DNA of 64,000 bases from Cytobacillus oceanisediminis (GTDB lineage: Bacteria > Bacillota > Bacilli > Bacillales > Cytobacillaceae), in the NCBI RefSeq assembly GCF_022811925.1, contig NZ_CP065511.1, forward strand, positions 1,171,501 to 1,235,500. The letters run 5' to 3'. Each line of letters starts with the position of its first letter. Within the stretch, counting starts at the first letter, position 1. The notes under the pieces are model-generated. The model saw only the letters and a list, made by a program, of their open reading frames with translations. It had not been told where the DNA came from and made no database searches. Below are positions 58,518 through 64,000 of the stretch, piece after piece. The position numbers and the translations under genes are program-made.

Positions 58518-60029
58518 ATGAAAAAAAGAAGAGTTGAATCCTTATTTGTTTTTATCCTGATTGCATCAGTGTATACGATATTTTTCACGGATGCCGGCTC
58601 GCCAATTAAAATCGGTGCTGTCCTGCTTTATGCAGCTGTTATTTTTATCAGCGTCTATTCCTTGATGCTTGAGAATCGCAGCCCTAACCAGACCTTGCTG
58701 TGGATGTATGTGCTGGTGTTTTTTCCGGTTGCCGGCTATCTGTTTTATTTGTTTTCCGGGCAGCTTTATTTGAAGGGCTACTTGTTTAAAAGCAAAAGGA
58801 GCAGGGACAGGGATGAATGGAAAAGGCTGATGAAAAGAGAAGACGCGCCTGATATATCATTCCTGCAGGACAGCCAGCACTGCTTTGCAAAATTCGCCAA
58901 TAATGTGGCATTGACCCCGCTAAGCACCAATTCACGGGCGAAGATCCTTAAAAATGGCGAGGAGACATTTAATGAAATCAAGAATAAGCTGCGGGAAGCA
59001 GAAGAGTTTATCCATATGGAATATTACATTTTCCGGTCTGACAGGCTTGGCAAGGAAATCATCAATATCTTGATGGATAAAGCCAGGCAGGGTGTGGAAG
59101 TGCTGTTTATTTTTGATGCGGCAGGCAGCATGGGGATTACACTGGAGGACTTGCAGTCGATGGAGGATGCAGGCATTAAGGTAAGGCCATTTTCTCCACT
59201 GAAGTACGGTTTTTTCAATCAGAAATTCAACTTCCGAAACCATCGCAAGATTGTTGTAATAGATGGGAAAGTCGGCTTTGTGGGAGGATTGAATGTGGGC
59301 GTTGAATACCTGGGCGAAAATGAAAAAATCGGCTTCTGGCGGGATACTCACATGCTCCTGAAGGGGGAGGCTGTGTACACACTGCATACGGTCTTTCTGC
59401 TGGACTGGGAATATGTCAGCAAGGAAGATGTGCTGGAGGAATACAGAAATGTAAAGTATCCAATTGATGATGATGTGCTCGATGGTGCGGTGCAGGTGGT
59501 GGCCAGCGGTCCCGACACACAGCAGGGAATTATGAGTGATCTGTATTATTCAATGATTTCCTGCGCGACACGGTCCATTTGGATTGCCACACCTTATTTT
59601 GTCCCCGATGAATCCATTCGCACCGCATTGAGGGTGGCTGCGGCTAAAGGAGTGGAAGTGCGCATCCTGGTCCCTGAGATCAATGACAGCTTCCTGACAC
59701 AATACGCAAGCCGGTCTTATTTTGCGGAACTGCTTCGATATGGTGTCGAAATTTATTCCTATAAAAAAGGCTTCTTGCATCAGAAGATCATTATCGTTGA
59801 CGGAATCCTCGCTTCAATAGGAACTGCGAACATGGATATGCGCAGCTTCCACTTGAACTTTGAAGTAAACGTCTTTCTATACGGTACAAGCTCAATCCGT
59901 GATCTTGCCGCCCATTATGAGGAGGATCTGGAAGAAAGTGAAAAGATTAGCCCTGTCCAGTATTATAAACGCGGACTGGCGGAAAGATCGAAGGAATCCT
60001 TCGCCCGGCTGTTTTCAGGGGTATTATAA
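58518..60029 (+). CDS. cls: cardiolipin synthase (phospholipase D superfamily)
   Basis: 503 residues. Two N-terminal membrane helices (about 8-25 and 32-52, plus a third near 62-80) are followed by two PLD domains with HKD motifs: NHRKIVVIDGKVGFVGG and LHQKIIIVDGILASIGTANMD (HxKx4D in each). It joins two phosphatidylglycerols to cardiolipin at the membrane. The TTG at 58503 is in frame, but GGAGAAG and the downstream ATG at 58518 give the better start (MKKRRVESLFVF is the membrane helix lead). Bacillus normally has two or more cls paralogues. Confidence 0.9.
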   Translation: MKKRRVESLFVFILIASVYTIFFTDAGSPIKIGAVLLYAAVIFISVYSLMLENRSPNQTLLWMYVLVFFPVAGYLFYLFSGQLYLKGYLFKSKRSRDRDEWKRLMKREDAPDISFLQDSQHCFAKFANNVALTPLSTNSRAKILKNGEETFNEIKNKLREAEEFIHMEYYIFRSDRLGKEIINILMDKARQGVEVLFIFDAAGSMGITLEDLQSMEDAGIKVRPFSPLKYGFFNQKFNFRNHRKIVVIDGKVGFVGGLNVGVEYLGENEKIGFWRDTHMLLKGEAVYTLHTVFLLDWEYVSKEDVLEEYRNVKYPIDDDVLDGAVQVVASGPDTQQGIMSDLYYSMISCATRSIWIATPYFVPDESIRTALRVAAAKGVEVRILVPEINDSFLTQYASRSYFAELLRYGVEIYSYKKGFLHQKIIIVDGILASIGTANMDMRSFHLNFEVNVFLYGTSSIRDLAAHYEEDLEESEKISPVQYYKRGLAERSKESFARLFSGVL

Positions 60030-60031
60030 AG

Positions 60032-60059
60032 AAAGTGCCATGGATGTGGCGCTTTTTTT
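60032..60059 (+). terminator. terminator of cls
   Basis: AAAGTGCCA / TGGCGCTTT 9-bp stem (one G-U), TGGATG loop, T7. Confidence 0.85.
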
Positions 60060-60071
60060 GTGTGGAAAACA

Positions 60072-60309
60072 GTTTTTCAAATAGAGTAAACTTGCAAATA
60101 AAGCAGCTGAACTTGCAAATAAATAAGCGAAATTGCAAATAAAGCAGCTGAACTTGCAAATAAATAAGCGAAATTGCAAATAAAGCAGTTGAACTTGCAA
60201 ATATACTTGTGAAGCTGCAAATAGAGCACCAGAACCAGCAAATAGATAAGTAAACCTGCAAATAGACCAAGCCCCCGTGCAAATAGAAATCCGAATTTGC
60301 AAATAACCT
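60072..60309 (+). repeat. tandem repeat, about 12 units of 20-21 bp (array 3)
   Basis: Unit AACTTGCAAATAAAGCAGCTG alternates with AAATTGCAAATAAATAAGCG in the first half, then degenerates to AAxCTGCAAATAGA. The core TGCAAATA is nearly constant. It lies between cls and tldD, genes on the same strand. The minus strand carries long open frames with a seven-residue period that merely mirror the 21-bp repeat. Confidence 0.85.
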
Positions 60310-60438
60310 CATTTAAGTCTCCAGACCGAGGCATAATCATCCTCCTTATTGGTCAAAAAAGGAAAAAATCATACTAAAATGAAGATCAGTACGGTATGAT
60401 TAGAATAGTTTGAAAAGTTAGAAAGAAGGAGGGTTTTT

Positions 60439-61830
60439 ATGCTTTCACAATCAGTCATTCATGATGTTATTACAGCAGCCCTGGCTACTGGCGGGGATTT
60501 TGCGGAAGTGTTTGTTGAGGATCGTTTCACCAATAACCTTGCACTTCAGGGCGGGAAAATTGAGAGCAGCTTATCGGGCAGGGATTACGGGATCGGCATT
60601 CGCGTGTTTAAGGGGCTGCAGAGTGTTTATGCTTACACAACGGATGGATCAAAGGAAGGTTTGCTGAAAGCTGCAGGCAATGCTGCCCAAGCGATCAGAG
60701 GAGATAAAATCATTCAGCCTGAACAGCTGCAAAAAGAAATCATACCGGCAGCTCATCCTATATCTCTTAATCCGCGCGAAGTGGAGAAGCTTCGCAAAGT
60801 AGAAGTGATGAAAAAGGCTTACGAAATTGCGAAAAACTATCATAACAGCATCCAGCAGGTTACGGTCAGGTATTTGGATGAAGAACAGAATGTGCTGATT
60901 GCCAACTCGGAAGGTAAATTTGTTGAAGACCGCCGGGTGCGAAGCCGCCTTGCCATTCAGTCGATTGCTGCAGAAGGAAACCAAATGCAGCCTGGATTCT
61001 ATGGACCTGGAGCTCATAAAGGCTTTGAATTCATGGAAAATCTGAATCTTGAGCATTATGCCAATGAAGCTTCCCGCATCGCGGTTACGATGCTTGGGGC
61101 AGAGCCATGCCCGAGCGGAAAATTGCCTGTCATCATCGATAATGAATTCGGCGGCGTTATTTTCCATGAAGCATGCGGACATGGCCTGGAAGCTACATCT
61201 GTGGCGAAGGAAAACTCCGTTTTTGCAAACCGGATCGGCGAAAAAGTGGCCTCAGATGTCGTTACATACATTGATGACGGCACGCTTGCCAATGAGTGGG
61301 GATCGATTACGATAGATGATGAAGGCGAAAAAGCCCGTAAAAATGTGCTGATTGAAAATGGGATTTTAAAAGGTTACTTGATTGATAAATTCGGGGGCCG
61401 CAGAATGGGCATGGAGTCGACAGGCTCAGGAAGACGGCAGTCCTACCGCTTTGCACCGACTTCCAGGATGACCAATACGTATATTGCGAACGGCAAATCC
61501 ACTCCGGAAGAAATCATTTCAAATACAGAGTACGGAATTTATACAAAATACATGGGCGGCGGCCAGGTCAATACCACAACTGGCGATTACAATTTTGCTG
61601 TCATGGAGGCGTATCTTGTAAAAGACGGGAAAATCGGCAAGCCGTTAAAAGGTGCTACATTAATAGGGAATGGCCCGAAAACTCTACAGCTGGTTGATAT
61701 GGTGGGGAATAACCTGGACCATGGTGCAGGCATGTGCGGGTCACAAAGCGGAAGCATCCCTGTCAATGTTGGCCAGCCGATGATCCGCGTAAGCGAAATG
61801 ACTGTTGGCGGCACAAAGGGGGGCGAATAA
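60439..61830 (+). CDS. tldD: metalloprotease TldD
   Basis: 463 residues. The zinc motif HExxxH is seen as HEACGH (residues 243-248) in GVIFHEACGHGLEAT, and the conserved Cys lies in DHGAGMCGSQSGSIPV. The protein pairs with TldE to form a heterodimer that degrades unfolded peptides, matures microcins in enterobacteria and processes peptides in Bacillus-type bacteria. GAAGGAGG precedes the ATG. Its stop is followed by the tldE start with no intergenic gap, so the pair is co-expressed. Confidence 0.92.
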   Translation: MLSQSVIHDVITAALATGGDFAEVFVEDRFTNNLALQGGKIESSLSGRDYGIGIRVFKGLQSVYAYTTDGSKEGLLKAAGNAAQAIRGDKIIQPEQLQKEIIPAAHPISLNPREVEKLRKVEVMKKAYEIAKNYHNSIQQVTVRYLDEEQNVLIANSEGKFVEDRRVRSRLAIQSIAAEGNQMQPGFYGPGAHKGFEFMENLNLEHYANEASRIAVTMLGAEPCPSGKLPVIIDNEFGGVIFHEACGHGLEATSVAKENSVFANRIGEKVASDVVTYIDDGTLANEWGSITIDDEGEKARKNVLIENGILKGYLIDKFGGRRMGMESTGSGRRQSYRFAPTSRMTNTYIANGKSTPEEIISNTEYGIYTKYMGGGQVNTTTGDYNFAVMEAYLVKDGKIGKPLKGATLIGNGPKTLQLVDMVGNNLDHGAGMCGSQSGSIPVNVGQPMIRVSEMTVGGTKGGE

Positions 61831-61831
61831 T

Positions 61832-63190
61832 ATGAATCTGCAGGAATTTAAGGAAAAGCTATTTCATCTTGGCGGGCAGCATGGTTTTACAGATATGGAG
61901 CTTTATTATGAGAGAGAGGAAAAGTTCGCCTGCGAGCTTTACAAAGGAGAAATCGATTCCTACGACACTTCCGAAGTGTTCGGAACCTCCTTCCGAGGCC
62001 TTTACGAAGGCAGGATGGGCTATGCTTTTACTGAAAAACTGGATGAGGAATCCCTGTCTTTTCTGATCGAGAATGCGAAGGAAAACTCTCAATTTATAGA
62101 AGATGAAGTACAGGAAGAGATCTTTGCCGGCAGCGAACAGTATGAAAAAGGAAGCTACTATTCAGCTAATCTTGCGGAAGTTACAATCTCTGAAAAAATG
62201 AACCTGCTTAAGGAAATAGAAAAGCACATCTATGCATATGATGAGCGGGTAACCGGGACTGATTATTTCATGCTGAGCAGTGGTGAAACGGAAAGGGTTC
62301 TCCTCAACAGCAAAGGCCTGAATCTCAGCGAAAAGAACAATCATGCCGGCATTTATGTATCAGTCATCGTTAAGCAGGGAGATATAGTGAAAAATGGTGA
62401 ATACTCCAAGTTTACGAGAGACTTTTCCATCTTGAAACCGGAGGAAATTGCCAAGCATGCAGTAGAAGAAGCATTATCTCAGCTTAATGCCAGAAGTGCT
62501 GAAAGCAAGAAATATCCTGTATTATTGAGAAATGATGCTGCCAGCGCCCTGCTTCAGACATACATCCCTATCTTCTCAGCGGAAAATACCCAAAAAGGGC
62601 AATCGGCTTTAAAGGGCAAAACAGGTGAAATCATTGCTGCAGCGTCATTGAATATAGTAGATGATCCATTTTTAGAAGAAGGTCTGCTCAGCTCTAATTT
62701 CGACAGCGAAGGGGTCGCCACTGCCAGGAAAGATATTGTGAAAGACGGCCGGCTTGTTACCTTGATGCATAACCGCAAAACAGCTCAAAAAGATGGAGTG
62801 GAATCGACGGGGAATGCCTACAAAGCTTCTTATAAAGGCGCTTTAACGGTAGCTCCAACGAACCTTCATGTCATTCCATCTGATCAAAGCTATGATGAGC
62901 TGGTGTCATCGCTCTCAGAGGGCATAATCATAACCGAATTATCCGGCCTCCATTCCGGTGCCAATACCGTATCAGGGGACTTTTCCATTGCGGCCAACGG
63001 CTATTATGTCAGAGACGGAAAAGTGCAAAATGCAGTAAACCAAATGACGATAGCCGGAAACTTCTATGAGCTATTGAATAATATTGAAGCCATCGGCTCA
63101 GACCTGGAATTCTCGATGGGATTCATGGCAACAGGCTACATTGGTTCGCCATCTCTATTAATCAGGGAACTGGCAGTGACGGTGGAATAA
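61832..63190 (+). CDS. tldE: TldE/PmbA-family partner of TldD
   Basis: 452 residues of the same fold as TldD but lacking HExxxH, as expected of TldE. Landmarks: GEIDSYDTSEVFGTSFRG, SNFDSEGVATARKDIVKDG and ELSGLHSGANTVSGDFSIAANGYYVRDGK. Start ATG at 61832 is preceded by AAGGGGGG; an earlier in-frame start at 61805 lies within tldD. TldE supplies the non-catalytic half of the TldDE chamber. Confidence 0.9.
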   Translation: MNLQEFKEKLFHLGGQHGFTDMELYYEREEKFACELYKGEIDSYDTSEVFGTSFRGLYEGRMGYAFTEKLDEESLSFLIENAKENSQFIEDEVQEEIFAGSEQYEKGSYYSANLAEVTISEKMNLLKEIEKHIYAYDERVTGTDYFMLSSGETERVLLNSKGLNLSEKNNHAGIYVSVIVKQGDIVKNGEYSKFTRDFSILKPEEIAKHAVEEALSQLNARSAESKKYPVLLRNDAASALLQTYIPIFSAENTQKGQSALKGKTGEIIAAASLNIVDDPFLEEGLLSSNFDSEGVATARKDIVKDGRLVTLMHNRKTAQKDGVESTGNAYKASYKGALTVAPTNLHVIPSDQSYDELVSSLSEGIIITELSGLHSGANTVSGDFSIAANGYYVRDGKVQNAVNQMTIAGNFYELLNNIEAIGSDLEFSMGFMATGYIGSPSLLIRELAVTVE

Positions 63191-63202
63191 GGAGGACGAA
63201 CA

Positions 63203-63754
63203 ATGAAACCCCTTGGAACCAGCCGCCTAATTCTTCGCAGCCTTACCCTTGACGATGCACCCAAGGTAGAAGAATATGCAAGAGATTATGATGTGGCCAA
63301 AACAACACTAAATATTCCCCATCCCTATCCTGAAGGGGGAGCAAGGGAATTTATTACAAGCATCCTGGAAGCAGAGAGGAACGGTAAAATTGCGATTTTC
63401 GCCATTACGAAAAAAGTGGATAATAGCTTAATAGGGCTCATCAATATTACAGGCACTAATGCAAACAGAAGAGCAGAAATCGGCTATTGGATCGGCAAAC
63501 CGTTCTGGGGAAAAGGGTATGGTACAGAGGCAGCAAGGGCAGTTATTAAATATGGATTCGAAGAGCTCCAACATAACCGCATTTATGCCCTTGCTTTTAC
63601 AGACAATCCTGGATCATGGAGGATTATGGAGAAGTCAGGAATGAAGCATGAAGGAATTTTGCGCCAGCATGCGATGAAAGATGGCAGACCGATAGACCTG
63701 ACTTATTATGCGATTTTACGGGAGGAATATATAGGGGAAGGTGCCGCCATTTGA
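63203..63754 (+). CDS. GNAT-family acetyltransferase, RimJ/RimL type
   Basis: 183 residues. MKPLGTSRLILRSLTLDDAP is the RimJ/RimL N-terminus; EIGYWIGKPFWGKGYGTEAARAVIKYGF contains the acetyl-CoA loop, whose key residues are G-K-G-Y-G-T-E-A; the C-terminus NPGSWRIMEKSGMKHEGILRQ is typical. This subfamily acetylates protein N-termini or antibiotics; substrate unknown. AAGGAGG is in front of the ATG, 12 bp after tldE, so it may be the third gene of that operon. Confidence 0.87.
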   Translation: MKPLGTSRLILRSLTLDDAPKVEEYARDYDVAKTTLNIPHPYPEGGAREFITSILEAERNGKIAIFAITKKVDNSLIGLINITGTNANRRAEIGYWIGKPFWGKGYGTEAARAVIKYGFEELQHNRIYALAFTDNPGSWRIMEKSGMKHEGILRQHAMKDGRPIDLTYYAILREEYIGEGAAI

Positions 63755-63811
63755 ATCCCGATCCGCATTATGTTTCAATGGAAGCAAATCATTTTTTATA
63801 TGGAGGTTCAT

Positions 63812-64000
63812 GTGCGGATCATTGCTTCCCACCCTTTTATAACAGTCAGCCGGAAGATCGTTTGGAATCAGCAGCAATACATTGAAAAGGAACTTTATCT
63901 TCACTTATATGAAGATCACATCCTTTCGCCAACGGATAAATTTCTGATTGATGAAGTTTGGGATATGTCATACAGATCTTCCAATTGCGAAATTGGTTTT
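63812..64000 (+). CDS. hypothetical protein, 3' end beyond window
   Basis: An open frame from GTG at 63812 (TGGAGG five bases upstream; in-frame ATGs at 63800 and 63770 also exist) runs off the end. The visible part begins VRIIASHPFITVSRKIVWNQ and is a soluble mix of charged and aromatic residues. No family recognised. Not enough is present to tell the fold. Confidence 0.55.
   Translation, partial: MRIIASHPFITVSRKIVWNQQQYIEKELYLHLYEDHILSPTDKFLIDEVWDMSYRSSNCEIGF

Noticed and set aside
59947..60340. Overlapping minus-strand open frames with hydrophobic heptad-like repeats
   Set aside because: They mirror the 21-bp tandem repeat (seven codons per unit), occur in more than one frame at once, and lack a ribosome site.
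1..64000. tRNA, rRNA, prophage or plasmid functions
   Set aside because: No cloverleaf, rRNA-like block, integrase, phage structural gene or replication gene was seen in the window.

Overview
The window is chromosomal DNA from a low-GC, endospore-forming member of the Bacillaceae, closest in feel to the Cytobacillus/Mesobacillus (Bacillus firmus-like) group. The evidence is direct: a spore germinant-receptor operon, a sporulation-kinase-like histidine kinase, a squalene-hopene (sporulene-type) cyclase, a SpoVB-family flippase, a complete LiaIH-LiaFSR envelope-stress system, AGGAGG-type ribosome binding sites nearly everywhere, frequent TTG/GTG starts, and compact rho-independent terminators. 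I saw no rRNA or tRNA genes, no CRISPR array and no prophage. Genus assignment is inference from gene resemblance only.

Layout. 1-2.75 kb: end of a CoA-disulfide-reductase-type flavoprotein, a VOC protein and a convergent MFS exporter. 3.0-7.3 kb: an alanine/Na+ symporter, then phoX-tatA-tatC, a Tat-exported phosphatase with its own translocase. 7.3-8.9 kb: a decayed IS1182-like element sitting exactly in the bidirectional terminator between tatC and a subtilase gene. 8.9-19.3 kb: secreted hydrolases (subtilase, a double-module cyclic-nucleotide phosphodiesterase/nucleotidase, an immune-inhibitor-A metalloprotease) with an alcohol dehydrogenase and a kinase. 19.4-24.4 kb: the DEAD-box helicase YfmL, an amidase and a Rieske oxidoreductase. 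24.5-28.7 kb: a ger operon in the order D-like, B, A, C. 28.8-33.2 kb: a PLP sulfur enzyme, an Fpg-like glycosylase, RraA-like, VanW and small membrane proteins. 33.4-36.1 kb: the hopene cyclase and a degenerate site-2-protease-like protein. 36.3-40.3 kb: lia operon split by a palindromic repeat. 40.5-48.3 kb: a CDF transporter, an ABC-F protein behind an attenuator-like leader, then a sigma-54 activator that probably drives an aminotransferase-YjiH operon from a textbook -24/-12 promoter. 48.4-64 kb: a flippase, an RCK_C membrane protein, CorA, a TetR regulator with paired operators, a thioesterase, gamma-glutamyltransferase, cardiolipin synthase, TldD/TldE and acetyltransferases.

The signals least explained by ordinary genes are structural. 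(1) Three intergenic arrays (22.4, 35.4 and 60.1 kb) of about 10-12 degenerate units with a 20-21 bp period share a GC-N2-ATAA core although the rest of the unit differs. (2) Two copies of a modular, self-complementary repeat lie at 31.1 and 37.5 kb; the second carries extra hairpin modules and sits inside the lia operon. (3) The ABC-F leader has a 10-codon leader ORF, mutually exclusive hairpins and a terminator. (4) The IS insertion has split one bidirectional terminator into two halves while supplying a replacement. (5) Two identical-type operator palindromes flank tetR.

Start codons were chosen by ribosome binding site, so several coordinates are shorter than the longest open frame. All family assignments come from reading motifs; no database search was run.
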